From positions 1 to 46,572 of the forward strand of contig JBKYIJ010000005.1 in the NCBI GenBank assembly GCA_047030855.1: 46,572 nt of DNA. Direction: 5' to 3'. Positions 1 to 7,492 of this stretch are shown in pieces. The DNA is from QVMM01 sp047030855. GTDB lineage: Bacteria > Bacteroidota > Bacteroidia > Bacteroidales > Dysgonomonadaceae. Position 1 is the stretch's first letter. The number at the start of each line of letters is the position of its first letter. A program made the position numbers and the translations under genes. The notes below the pieces were generated by a model. The model had not been told where the DNA came from, searched no databases, and was given only the letters and a program-made list of their open reading frames with translations.

Positions 1-39
1 AAGGTTAAGGAGAGGACAAAGGTTTCAACGCTGACACCT
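1..39 (+). other. Residual nanopore native-barcode adapter, left end
   Basis: The window opens with AAGGTTAA, then an extra G, GAGAGGACAAAGG and TTTCAACGCT, then a degraded copy of CAGCACCT. I recognise this as the Oxford Nanopore native barcode 10 with its flanks, carrying a few base-calling errors. The same element occurs, error-free, in inverted orientation at the right end. It is sequencing-library DNA, not phage DNA, and should be trimmed. Confidence 0.93.
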
Positions 40-1063
40 TTAAAACTAAATTCATTATCTCCGGGCTTTCCCTTTGCCCTGCTTTGTTTTCGCTACAAAG
101 TTATAAACTCTTCCGGCATAATCTTGCATATCTCAATAATACTGGCTGATCACGACGCTTAACACCCCGGTTGGCGTGTGCGTATGGCTGCAAATTGCCG
201 TCCGCTATTTCCTTTTCGTATATTCCGGTTAACCCATCTTCCGGGTCGTCGTGCGTGTTGGCATCGAAGTTACGCAAAAAGGTTGTAATGTGGTCGTAAA
301 CTGCCTTGTACCGGGTTTCCCATCCGAACGGCATTATTATGTGTTGGTTTACCATTGCGGAATTAGTGATAATCCGGCTTTCTTTGTTTCCCCCTTGGTA
401 AAACGGTTCAGTCATTGCACGCATTTTCTTTTTGATAACCTTTTCATAACCCGCACCGCCGTTGTTACTTTCAACCCATACTTTTTGCACGCCGTTCCGA
501 TTTATCATGTTAGGCACGGTTACGGTTGTAACATCTGTATTTTCGTCCGTTACTTCCATATCGGTTATTAGGGCAAACAACAACGGTTCCATTCTCTTTG
601 TCTTTTCATTGAATATAAGATTATCGGACTTATATACGTCGTATGTGGCGGCAAACAAAAGGTCGTCGCCCTCATCCGCAACGTCTATGTATGCGCCCGA
701 ACGGACGTATTGCCCCCAATCAGACTTTTCGACCCATGTTTTGAAAGGCTGATACAAACGACCCTCAGCGGAACCGGGGTTTCCTTGATAGAGGCATTGG
801 AATTGTACCGGGTCTAATGCCTTTTGCCCCTCCAACTTTAAACGGCTGTGTCGCCCCTCCCATAAAGCCGCCCCCGGTTCCCGTGGGTCTATCTCCGTGG
901 GTTCTCCTGTTTTCAATGCCTCAAAGTTTATTCTAACCCATGCGCCGGGGGATATATTATCCAAATCAGCCCAACACTTAACATCAATAATAATTTCCCC
1001 GCTTTTCTCAATACGTCCTATCAAATCGTCGTCGTGCCATCGGGTAAAAACAATGAGTTCTTG
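40..1063. repeat. Direct terminal repeat, left copy
   Basis: About 1.02 kb from TAAAACTAAATTC to GAGTTCTTG is repeated in the same orientation at 45510-46532. It spans the intergenic stretch downstream of terL and the C-terminal part of terL. The copies differ at many single-base indels and substitutions, as expected of incompletely polished long-read ends. The left copy keeps terL open almost throughout, so it is the better copy except near 140-150. Confidence 0.9.
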
Positions 1064-1699
1064 CGAATCATTATGCAAACGGGTACGAACAACGGTTGTG
1101 TACCATTTCCACGCCGCCGCCCTTACAATCGGGCTATTACCCTCGGCATAATCTTTATCCACGTCGTCCAATATCGACACGTCCACGGTTTTAGATGTAA
1201 GAGAACCGCCACGACCTACAACACGCAACGACCCTTTGCGCCCTACCATTTCGATAACATCACTATTCCGCAAATAGGTATTCGCCATTGTTACTACGTT
1301 GGAACCGTTCAAATACGTACCGGGAAACAATTCACGATACCGGGGCGTGTCGATAATACGTTGTACATCCCGGTTGAAATCTCGTGCAATGGTTGCAGCA
1401 TACGACCCGATAACTATTTTCAAATCCGGGTTCAATCCCTCCATGAAAGCGGGTAACTTTCGGCTCGACCCCTCCGATTTTCCATGTTGCGGCGGTTGTT
1501 GTACAATCATCTTTCGTATTTTCCCGTGGGCGAACATATCCAACAGGGTATAATATACGACGTGGAACGGCTCTAATACTAAATCCGGCTGCATATATCG
1601 GGCAAAGTTAATAAGGCGTTTGCGGGCGGCGGCTTTTACCAATTCGCCGGGGTTCTCGCTTAATGCCTTATACATCTGCAATAATTGTTCGTTGTTCAT
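101..1699 (-). CDS. terL: Terminase large subunit
   Basis: Packaging motor and nuclease that drives DNA into the prohead. A Walker A-like motif PPQHGKSE lies at residues 69-76, Walker B (VSILDDV) at about 174-180, and a TRWH coupling-type motif near 219-222. A C-terminal nuclease-like region follows, with an acidic patch (YIDVADEGDD) near 337. The length fits phage TerL. It starts 4 bases inside the upstream small zinc-finger gene and belongs to the terS-terL late operon. The C-terminus here is probably wrong: after GVKRR the left copy reads DQPVLL, whereas the right terminal copy has an asparagine codon then TAG. The true stop is therefore near 146 and the protein about 517 aa. Confidence 0.95.
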   Translation of the reverse strand: MNNEQLLQMYKALSENPGELVKAAARKRLINFARYMQPDLVLEPFHVVYYTLLDMFAHGKIRKMIVQQPPQHGKSEGSSRKLPAFMEGLNPDLKIVIGSYAATIARDFNRDVQRIIDTPRYRELFPGTYLNGSNVVTMANTYLRNSDVIEMVGRKGSLRVVGRGGSLTSKTVDVSILDDVDKDYAEGNSPIVRAAAWKWYTTVVRTRLHNDSQELIVFTRWHDDDLIGRIEKSGEIIIDVKCWADLDNISPGAWVRINFEALKTGEPTEIDPREPGAALWEGRHSRLKLEGQKALDPVQFQCLYQGNPGSAEGRLYQPFKTWVEKSDWGQYVRSGAYIDVADEGDDLLFAATYDVYKSDNLIFNEKTKRMEPLLFALITDMEVTDENTDVTTVTVPNMINRNGVQKVWVESNNGGAGYEKVIKKKMRAMTEPFYQGGNKESRIITNSAMVNQHIIMPFGWETRYKAVYDHITTFLRNFDANTHDDPEDGLTGIYEKEIADGNLQPYAHANRGVKRRDQPVLLRYARLCRKSL

Positions 1700-1914
1700 T
1701 TCTTAACTCCTTTCTCCCATTTATTACAAGCCCGGCGACCTCGTACAATGTAATGCGGGTAATTGGGGCAACGCAAACAAATCGGTTTCCCGTTCAAATC
1801 TCGGTGACTATGGTCGTCGGTTATCCATTCAGAAAAACGACACGTATCGCAAACCTCCTTTTGCCATTGTGGTTGCGATTGGGACGGACGGGCGGCGGTT
1901 ACTTTCTTTGCCAT
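1696..1914 (-). CDS. Small four-cysteine zinc-finger protein between terS and terL
   Basis: A 72-aa basic protein with a CDTCRF pair near residues 22-25 and a second pair (CLRCPNY) near 47-50, the arrangement of a small zinc ribbon or knuckle. Its start overlaps the terS stop and its stop overlaps the terL start, so it is translationally coupled within the terminase operon. The CxxC-R-aromatic element resembles those in the Cys-rich proteins at 2974-4834, suggesting a small paralogous family. A role in DNA binding or packaging is inference from position only. Confidence 0.8.
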   Translation of the reverse strand: MAKKVTAARPSQSQPQWQKEVCDTCRFSEWITDDHSHRDLNGKPICLRCPNYPHYIVRGRRACNKWEKGVKK

Positions 1915-2597
1915 TACTGCAACCCTCCTTTCTCGTTCATAGCTTTTGCAAATTCGGCGGACTGCAATTTATCAGCAACGGCAAATAACAGGTCGTCCGG
2001 TATTGCCTTAACGTCGTACTTTGGTTTATCGCTATCCGTTGAAGCATTAACGCCCGGTATCTCTATCTTAACGGGCGCATCAAATCCCAACATCTTTGCC
2101 CGGCGTTGTTGAATGTTCAAAAGCAAATCTAAAAAACGGGGGTTTCCGGCGGATGTTTCGGTTGCCGTCTCATTGTAGCCGTAATATTCCGGGTCGCCGT
2201 CCTCGGCATCCGTTTTAATTGGTCGCCCCTTATTGGTTTTTTCCTTGGTGCGCAATTTCCCGGTTTTAGACGCTTCCCACGCCTCCCATGCTTGCACCTC
2301 CATTGCATCCAATTTGCGCAACTCCTGCGTAACATAATCGTCGATATTATCTAACCGTTCCCGCTTCCACTCAATAAGCGTTTGTTGCAAATCGTAATAG
2401 ACCATCGACAACGTAATTGTATATCCAACGCCACGTTCCGACAAATTCCGGTTCAAAGCCTCGGTAATTTCCCGATATGTATAACCACGTAAAAACAGAT
2501 TAGAACAAAATGCAATGTCATACGCCCGTTGTTCCTCGGTGCGCTTGTTATATCCGGCGGGCTTCCGGTTCTTATTGCCCGTTTTCAATTTTTCCAT
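1914..2597 (-). CDS. terS: Probable terminase small subunit
   Basis: A 227-aa protein directly upstream of terL. The N-terminal region has a helix-turn-helix-like stretch (LFLRGYTYREITEAL, near residues 36-50) suited to recognising packaging DNA. A charged helical middle and a C-terminal region containing PRFLDLLLNIQQRRAKMLG follow, the latter typical of phage small terminases that bind TerL or oligomerise. I chose the ATG at 2597 (MEKLK); the in-frame codon 24 bases upstream is TTG. The gene follows an unusually long purine-rich leader and the late promoter. Confidence 0.78.
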   Translation of the reverse strand: MEKLKTGNKNRKPAGYNKRTEEQRAYDIAFCSNLFLRGYTYREITEALNRNLSERGVGYTITLSMVYYDLQQTLIEWKRERLDNIDDYVTQELRKLDAMEVQAWEAWEASKTGKLRTKEKTNKGRPIKTDAEDGDPEYYGYNETATETSAGNPRFLDLLLNIQQRRAKMLGFDAPVKIEIPGVNASTDSDKPKYDVKAIPDDLLFAVADKLQSAEFAKAMNEKGGLQ

Positions 2598-2881
2598 TTT
2601 ACAACCTCTTTTAATGTTCAAACGGGGTAAAAATTAACCCTTTGCGCCTTTTTCCCTTATACCTTTCCCCTGCCTCTCTTTCTTTGCCTTTCCTTTGGCT
2701 TTCTCCCTTTGGCTCTTTTATCGGCTTTCGGTTCTTTCGGCTCTCTGTGTTCTCTTATCCCGTCCCTCCTTAAAACGTGTTTACCCTTTACAAGTTATTT
2801 GCGGGGAATTTCCATTTTAAGAGGCTTTTGTTATTAACTCAATACTTTTATTGTCTTTATAGTTATCTCTTAACTACGGGG
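2598..2881 (-). other. Long untranslated leader of the terminase operon with a polypurine tract
   Basis: About 280 nt between the late promoter and terS hold no supportable gene. Reading the minus strand, about 110 nt (2773-2662) are almost pure purine, with repeated GCCAAAGG and GCCGAAAG-like units, interrupted by stop codons in the frames I checked. It could be a packaging (pac) region, an mRNA stability element or a translational enhancer. None of these is proven. Confidence 0.5.
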
Positions 2882-2913
2882 CAAATTTACGGCTTTTCCG
2901 GTACGTTGCCAAA
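2882..2913 (-). promoter_or_regulatory. Bacteroides-type promoter for the terminase/late operon
   Basis: On the minus strand TTTGG (2913-2909), a 19-base spacer and TAAATTTG (2889-2882) match the Bacteroides -33/-7 consensus (TTTG, TAnnTTTG). It lies just downstream of the terminator closing the early operon and upstream of terS, which is where a late promoter is expected. Confidence 0.7.
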
Positions 2914-2941
2914 CGTTTGTAATCTCACGTATATAAACGGC

Positions 2942-2966
2942 AAAACCCCGGCTTTGTTTCCGGGGC
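2942..2966 (-). terminator. Intrinsic terminator closing the early operon
   Basis: On the minus strand CCCCGG, an 8-nt loop and CCGGGG (stem 2965-2960 with 2951-2946) are followed at once by TTTTG. It lies 8 bases after the stop codon of the gene ending at 2974. Confidence 0.8.
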
Positions 2967-2973
2967 TATTGCT

Positions 2974-3228
2974 CTATCGTCCTATTCCATTTTCATACTT
3001 TCCGTTTGAGCAATGAAAATGCGGTTCAACTCCTAATGTGATTTTATACGTATGCCCGTCTTTGGTTTCTTTCAACGCTAAACATACCGGGCGGGGTTTC
3101 CCGTTTATCGGATATTCCGGGTTAAAATAACGACACGTCCCGCATATCTTTTGGGGTGTCCGATTATCCGGGGCGCATCCGGTCAACTTATCCGGGATTG
3201 TACCGGAACAATTATTTCCCTTTTTCAT
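2974..3228 (-). CDS. Small Cys-rich protein, last gene of the early operon
   Basis: An 84-aa protein of unknown function with a CGTCRYF motif followed by two further cysteines (VCLAL and FHCSNGK), so a single zinc site is likely. The CxxCRY/F element is shared with the proteins at 1696-1914 and, more loosely, 3710-4345. It starts 4 bases after the gene upstream stops and is followed by a strong terminator. Confidence 0.7.
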   Translation of the reverse strand: MKKGNNCSGTIPDKLTGCAPDNRTPQKICGTCRYFNPEYPINGKPRPVCLALKETKDGHTYKITLGVEPHFHCSNGKYENGIGR

Positions 3229-3231
3229 TCC

Positions 3232-3717
3232 TCAAATGGTTTTTCCTTTCCGATTATTACGTTTGTTCTTTGCCCGGCGTTTATCCCGTGGCTTTCTCCG
3301 GGGTTCTATCCGGTGTATCTCAACTTCGGTTCCGGGAAACATTTCCCCGAAAAAATCCGCCATTGCTTGCACCTCTTTTAGCACGTCGAACGCTTCCGGC
3401 TTTTTGTACTCCCTTTTGCGTTCCGGTTGCTTTTCCATTTGAACGGCGGGGCAAACATCAATAAGCGGGCAACCCTTACAAGTTTTCACGGGCTTTGCTT
3501 TTTGGCTTTCGCAAATGGCTTTATATTTCCGGTCATTATCTGCCTTTCTAAAACCGTGCCAATCGTCCCGTACTTTGGACGCATCGGCAAAAGCCTCCAT
3601 TGCTGCAACTGCAACACTCGCTAAAATGTAATCCGGGGTATCATTGAAATTACCCTCCAATGAATTGCGGTTGATAACTTCCGCAATCTCCTTTACAAAC
3701 TTTTCTCTTTTATTCAT
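3232..3717 (-). CDS. Hypothetical protein with Cys cluster and basic tail
   Basis: A 161-aa protein, not recognised. The N-terminal half is helical (EIAEVINRN..., VAVAAMEAFADAS). The middle has TCKGCPLIDVCPA (three cysteines, possible metal site). The C-terminus is very basic (RRKPRDKRRAKNKRNNRKGK), suggesting nucleic-acid binding. The start is preceded by the recurrent leader GAGCG directly before ATG. It overlaps the upstream gene's stop by 8 bases. Confidence 0.7.
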   Translation of the reverse strand: MNKREKFVKEIAEVINRNSLEGNFNDTPDYILASVAVAAMEAFADASKVRDDWHGFRKADNDRKYKAICESQKAKPVKTCKGCPLIDVCPAVQMEKQPERKREYKKPEAFDVLKEVQAMADFFGEMFPGTEVEIHRIEPRRKPRDKRRAKNKRNNRKGKTI

Positions 3718-4345
3718 CGCTCAATTGTTGTTTATTGATATAATGTTGGCACGGCATAACACCGCAATTTTGCTTTTCTTGGAACGCTTTACAATATCCG
3801 TTGCCGTCGGCATCTTCATGCAGGAAATGAACACAATTACCGCATCCGCTTGTTTCATCCGGTTGTATTTGGGATTTTTCGGCGGGTATTTCTTTTGGCT
3901 CAAATTCCCGTTTGAAATCCTTTTCGGGGCGGGCAGTAAATCGTCCGTTTGGCTCCCGGATAATAAACCAATCTTCCGGTACATCAATGAATATTCCGTT
4001 ACCGTCCGGGAATGAATAAACCGCCTTTCCGTTCGGGGTTCTTGGAGTCGTAACCGTTCCGCCGCCTGTAAACTTCAATACGTCGTTCACGTTGTCCCGG
4101 CGAAATTGGATTGCATCAACTTCCAACATTATGCGGCAATACCGGGAACCCGCCGTTGCGTCCGGGTCGGCTAACTTGGTTCTTACCTCTTCCGGGTATT
4201 CTTCCGGGTCGTACTTCATATAAACCGATTGTTTGTTATCAGCATAGGAGAACTCAATAAAACGGTCTCCCAAACGTCCCCGGATTGCTTGTTTCAACGC
4301 TGCAATCCTTTTGCGCCTCCGGCTTATCCTTTCCCTCGCTACCAT
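3710..4345 (-). CDS. Hypothetical protein with C-terminal zinc knuckle (3' part of a broken gene)
   Basis: This frame encodes up to 211 aa: a conserved-looking alpha/beta region, then CGNCVHFLHEDADGNGYC and CGVMPCQHY near the end, a likely four-to-five-cysteine metal site. The nominal start (MVARERISRRRKR) lies in an overlap with the upstream frame at 4254-4466. Removing one A from the AAAA run near 4305 joins the two frames as EAQRIAALKQAIRG, giving one protein of about 251 aa. I regard the joined form as more likely. Function unknown. Confidence 0.68.
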   Translation of the reverse strand: MVARERISRRRKRIAALKQAIRGRLGDRFIEFSYADNKQSVYMKYDPEEYPEEVRTKLADPDATAGSRYCRIMLEVDAIQFRRDNVNDVLKFTGGGTVTTPRTPNGKAVYSFPDGNGIFIDVPEDWFIIREPNGRFTARPEKDFKREFEPKEIPAEKSQIQPDETSGCGNCVHFLHEDADGNGYCKAFQEKQNCGVMPCQHYINKQQLSDE

Positions 4346-4466
4346 TTTGCGACCAACTTAAACGTATCGACGTATCGGACGCTGTAACATTAATTTCTTG
4401 TTGTGTAATGTCCTCAATCATTGCGCACATATCGCAATCAAAGGGGCTTAATACTTGTTTATTCAT
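4254..4466 (-). CDS. Probable N-terminal part of the gene continued at 4345-3710
   Basis: A 70-aa frame beginning MNKQVLSPFDCDMCAMIED, with a CDMC pair. It starts at an ATG preceded by the recurrent AGAGCG leader, which marks several genuine starts in this genome. Its C-terminal 30 residues overlap the next frame and look non-native after the AAAA run. It is probably the true start of the 251-aa protein, separated by a homopolymer insertion. A genuine separate small protein remains possible. Confidence 0.6.
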   Translation of the reverse strand: MNKQVLSPFDCDMCAMIEDITQQEINVTASDTSIRLSWSQNGSEGKDKPEAQKDCSVETSNPGTFGRPFY

Positions 4467-4477
4467 CGCTCTAAAAT

Positions 4478-4834
4478 TTATTTGTTATTACTATCCGGGG
4501 CGGCGGGTGCCTTAACTCCGGCTATTGTTCCATTGTAATTAAACTCCAACGCACAATCTTTAAATTCTCCGGCAATCCTCAAAAAACGCCAATAAATCGT
4601 TTTTCTGTCATTCCTATGGAATTTATCGCATTTCCTACCGATTGCGGGGCAATCCTCCCTTTTGATTTTACAACGAACGCATCGTTGCAGGAAAATTGCG
4701 GGGTTGTTGTTGGCTAATCGAGCATCCGCCGCCGTCCATATTTCCGCTATCAATACCATACCCCGGTAAACGCAACGTTCGCCGGGGCTGTATTCCTTAT
4801 CCGGGTCAAATGGTGCGGGCTGTCTTATTCTCAT
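4478..4834 (-). CDS. Hypothetical Cys-rich protein
   Basis: A 118-aa protein. The N-terminal segment (FDPDKEYSPGERCVYRGMVLIAEI) resembles a short carbohydrate- or protein-binding beta module. The middle has CVRCKIKREDCPAIGRKCDKF, a four-cysteine metal-binding candidate followed by a basic segment. Its start overlaps the end of the lipoprotein gene by 4 bases. It is one of a run of Cys-rich proteins at the end of the early operon. Function unknown. Confidence 0.72.
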   Translation of the reverse strand: MRIRQPAPFDPDKEYSPGERCVYRGMVLIAEIWTAADARLANNNPAIFLQRCVRCKIKREDCPAIGRKCDKFHRNDRKTIYWRFLRIAGEFKDCALEFNYNGTIAGVKAPAAPDSNNK

Positions 4835-5127
4835 TTGTCGCCCGCCTCACTTACATACTCAAACAATGCGTCCAAATCTTCCTTTGCGCCTCTAACGGTA
4901 ACTCTTACCCGGTTGCCTCCGGCTAATGCGGTCTCAATGATTTGGCAATTGTAACGTTCGGCGTTAATCTGTAACATCGCCGCCGTTGCGTTCGTGACAA
5001 ACTCGTTTCTTTCTTCCATGCTCTCGGTTTTTTTAATTGATAAATACGCTTCCATCGGTTCGCTATCTTGTTGGCAGGCTCCTAACAAAAGCGTTGCCAA
5101 AGATAACAATAAAATCTTTGCTTTCAT
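4831..5127 (-). CDS. Phage-encoded lipoprotein
   Basis: A 98-aa protein starting MKAKILLLSLATLLLGAC: a basic N-terminus, a hydrophobic core and a lipobox LLGAC with the lipidated cysteine at residue 18, followed by QQDSEP. The mature part (about 80 aa) is a small alpha/beta domain. Upstream in-frame codons to 5343 are open, but the signal peptide fixes the ATG at 5127. Export to the cell envelope is expected. Early-expressed phage lipoproteins in other systems can block superinfection, but that role is inference here. Confidence 0.78.
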   Translation of the reverse strand: MKAKILLLSLATLLLGACQQDSEPMEAYLSIKKTESMEERNEFVTNATAAMLQINAERYNCQIIETALAGGNRVRVTVRGAKEDLDALFEYVSEAGDK

Positions 5128-5131
5128 AACT

Positions 5132-5377
5132 TTACTTTCTTTTAATCCATATAAACCGTATGCCGATACCGACAAACAATATTTTCGCCTCAACATCAAC
5201 GTAACGGTCGTAACCGTTGACCGCATCCACGGACACGCCGGGAATAACAAACCAACTCTTATATTTCCAATATTCCCGGACGTAACCACAAACGCCAACC
5301 CGTCCGATATGGAACCCAATTTGCGCCGTATGTACGTCGCCATTCTTTCGGATAACTCCTATTCTTTTCTTACTCAT
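5132..5377 (-). CDS. Hypothetical small protein with hydrophobic C-terminus
   Basis: An 81-aa protein (MSKKRIGVIRKNGDV...) whose glycine/aromatic-rich beta pattern ends in AKILFVGIGIRFIWIKRK, a possible short membrane-associated strand or helix with a basic tail. It overlaps the ASCH gene stop by 4 bases and lies 4 bases before the lipoprotein start, so it belongs to the same transcript. No family recognised. Confidence 0.65.
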   Translation of the reverse strand: MSKKRIGVIRKNGDVHTAQIGFHIGRVGVCGYVREYWKYKSWFVIPGVSVDAVNGYDRYVDVEAKILFVGIGIRFIWIKRK

Positions 5378-5877
5378 TTTTCTTTCTTATTCAATAGTTC
5401 GTAACTCTCTTTATCTATCACTACTACCGTCGGATATTCGGTTATCACTCCTTTTGTGTACACCAAATTGTAAATGCCCAATTGCCCTTTAATTGGGAAC
5501 TCAACAACCCGGCGGGGGTTACGCATCAACCACCCGAAGCCCTTTGTAATGTTTTTGCGCTTTTCGGACGGTATGCGGGTATTCTCCCAATCTTCCGGCG
5601 TAAAATCTTTAATCGGCTTCACGTCGTATAATTCAACCAATCCCAATGTAACCCCACTTTCATAACCGGGAATTACAGGATTAGCGGACGAACAAATCAT
5701 TAAATCGCCTCGGTATGGTGTATTCTTACTGCGTACCTCAATGCACTTTTCGCCGTAAACAACTCCGTTATCCTTATAAGCCGCCGTAACCAATTGCGTT
5801 GCATACGGGTTTTTAACGGTTAATGCCCGCCAACGGTCATGTTGGGCGGGGTTGAAATCCTTGTTAGTAAACTGCAT
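5374..5877 (-). CDS. ASCH-domain protein
   Basis: A 167-aa protein starting MQFTNKDFNPAQHDRW. The pattern WRALTVKNPYATQLV, then KCIEVRSKNTPYRGDLMICSSA and GLVELYDVKPI, is that of the ASCH (PUA-like) fold: a small beta-barrel implicated in RNA or modified-nucleotide binding, with some members acting as hydrolases. The long upstream extension in frame is not used because it overlaps the radical SAM gene; the ATG at 5877 overlaps that gene by only 14 bases. Substrate unknown. Confidence 0.78.
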   Translation of the reverse strand: MQFTNKDFNPAQHDRWRALTVKNPYATQLVTAAYKDNGVVYGEKCIEVRSKNTPYRGDLMICSSANPVIPGYESGVTLGLVELYDVKPIKDFTPEDWENTRIPSEKRKNITKGFGWLMRNPRRVVEFPIKGQLGIYNLVYTKGVITEYPTVVVIDKESYELLNKKEK

Positions 5878-6724
5878 AATCGTTATTATCTTGGTTAAAC
5901 AAATCGTAATTTGCCGGGACACAATAACCGGGCAATAAATCTCGGTTAATCCCGGACGCTTTAACAAAACTCTCTTTCCAATACAACCGGGGCGTTGTGT
6001 GCGGGTGCGCCTCCCAATATTCGGCAACGTCGTTGTAAAATCCTAATGTTTCCTTTTTCGTATATCTGCAACCGCTTTGCAGCCCTATTTTAAATAAGTC
6101 AACAAAAGGGTATGATAACGCAATTACAGAAAATGCCCGGTCAAACATTCCCGGCGGTATTGGTTCAACGCTCGCAAAGGTTGGGAATCCGTGCCGTTTT
6201 GCCCTTGCTAACGTGCTTATCCGCATCCGGTTGGGGCTTGCATTTGGTTCTAATTCGTCGCATCCCGTCAACGTGGAACCAATCGCAATACGTGTTTTGT
6301 CCCATCCCGCCGACGCTTCGACAAAATCAATGAGTATATTAATACCCTCGGCGCATTTGCTCAATACCTTAACCGGGACGTTGTGGCGTTGACAAACGCC
6401 AATCGCTTGACGGGTCAACCGTTGCGTTTCCGGTAATAACGGGTCGGTTGTAAAAGAGAAAAACAAACCCGTTTTTTGCAATTCTTCTTTATGCTTCAAC
6501 AACTCATTCGTAAATATGTCGATTGCATACGGATATTCTCGCAAAGTCTTTTTCAATTCGGGGCGGTTGCCTCCCAATACCTTTGCCCCAATACCTTTGC
6601 GCAAATAACAATAGGTGCAACCATTTGAGCAACCTACAAAGAAATTGGCGGCGTTCTCGGCATATTCCGCCGCCTTTCCCTTTGGGCTATAAATAACCCG
6701 TCCGTTTATTCCTCCCATATCCAT
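5864..6724 (-). CDS. Radical SAM protein, spore-photoproduct-lyase-like
   Basis: A 286-aa protein with the radical SAM cluster motif CSNGCTYC (C32, C36, C39), which binds a [4Fe-4S] cluster and S-adenosylmethionine. SFTTDPLLPE and later SVEPIPP / LFKIGLQSG follow, the layout of the SPL/Rv2578c-like branch of the superfamily. Phages and mobile elements often carry members of unknown substrate; DNA repair or modification is possible. It sits between SSB and ASCH in the early operon. Confidence 0.85.
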   Translation of the reverse strand: MDMGGINGRVIYSPKGKAAEYAENAANFFVGCSNGCTYCYLRKGIGAKVLGGNRPELKKTLREYPYAIDIFTNELLKHKEELQKTGLFFSFTTDPLLPETQRLTRQAIGVCQRHNVPVKVLSKCAEGINILIDFVEASAGWDKTRIAIGSTLTGCDELEPNASPNRMRISTLARAKRHGFPTFASVEPIPPGMFDRAFSVIALSYPFVDLFKIGLQSGCRYTKKETLGFYNDVAEYWEAHPHTTPRLYWKESFVKASGINRDLLPGYCVPANYDLFNQDNNDYAVY

Positions 6725-6729
6725 GCAGA

Positions 6730-7137
6730 TTAAAACGGTAAATCATCGTTTTGGCTTGGTGCGGGGGCTTCCGGCACGGGCGGCGGGGCTTGTGTCCCGG
6801 TTCCTTTCGGTGTCAACATTTCCATATCGTAACCGACAACCTCCGTAATATATCTTTTTACGCCCTGCGCATCGTCATAACTTCGGGTTCTCAATTCCCC
6901 CTCAATATAAAGTTTATCGCCTTTCTTAACGTATTGTTCCGCAATTTTTGCCAAACCGTTTTGCAAAACGATATTATGCCATTCGGTACGCTCCCTTATA
7001 TCCCGCCCGTCCTTTGTTTGAAAACCTCTTTTAGTCGTGGCTAACGAAAATGTCGCTACAACTCCGCCGTTATCGAAATACTTAACGTCGGGGGCTTTAC
7101 CTGTATGCCCTATCAAAATAACCTTGTTTACACTCAT
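6730..7137 (-). CDS. ssb: Single-stranded DNA-binding protein
   Basis: A 135-aa protein with a canonical bacterial SSB OB-fold: MSVNKVILIGHTGKAPDVKYF, FSLATTKRG, TEWHNIVLQNGLAKIAEQYVKKGDKLYIEG and RTRSYDDAQG. A Pro/Ala-rich linker and the acidic tip NDDLPF follow; this C-terminal peptide recruits host replication and repair proteins. Start and stop are well defined, and it lies 1 base from its upstream neighbour's stop. It covers single strands during phage replication and recombination. Confidence 0.96.
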   Translation of the reverse strand: MSVNKVILIGHTGKAPDVKYFDNGGVVATFSLATTKRGFQTKDGRDIRERTEWHNIVLQNGLAKIAEQYVKKGDKLYIEGELRTRSYDDAQGVKRYITEVVGYDMEMLTPKGTGTQAPPPVPEAPAPSQNDDLPF

Positions 7138-7138
7138 A

Positions 7139-7492
7139 TTACTTAAATTTTACACCGTCCAACAAATATACTTTTTTGTTATCAGACCAACCCGCCGCCA
7201 TATTTAAGGCTTTCCGGTCATCGTCATGCACAAACTCGCAATACCATGAATTACCGCCTATATTCGCTTTATCTTTCAACCGTACCAATTTACCCACAAT
7301 AAACTGGGCTAACTTGTCGTATGCGCTTGTTTCCGATATATGAATAATACGACGTTCGGCATTTATTTTTGGCAATTCTTCGATTTGCGGGCATTTTTCC
7401 TCGTTCGGGTACCTTGGTACCCTTTGAAAATCTTTTTTCACTGACGAACGGGAAATTGCCCCGTAATCGGGTTGCCTCTTTTTTGTTCTCAT
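7139..7492 (-). CDS. Hypothetical protein upstream of ssb
   Basis: A 117-aa basic protein. The first 40 residues look disordered (KKRQPDYGAISRSSVKK...). The rest has an alpha/beta pattern ending GWSDNKKVYLLDGVKFK. It overlaps the upstream HNH/NinG-like gene by 4 bases and sits 1 base before ssb. No family recognised. Position suggests DNA metabolism. Confidence 0.7.
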   Translation of the reverse strand: MRTKKRQPDYGAISRSSVKKDFQRVPRYPNEEKCPQIEELPKINAERRIIHISETSAYDKLAQFIVGKLVRLKDKANIGGNSWYCEFVHDDDRKALNMAAGWSDNKKVYLLDGVKFK

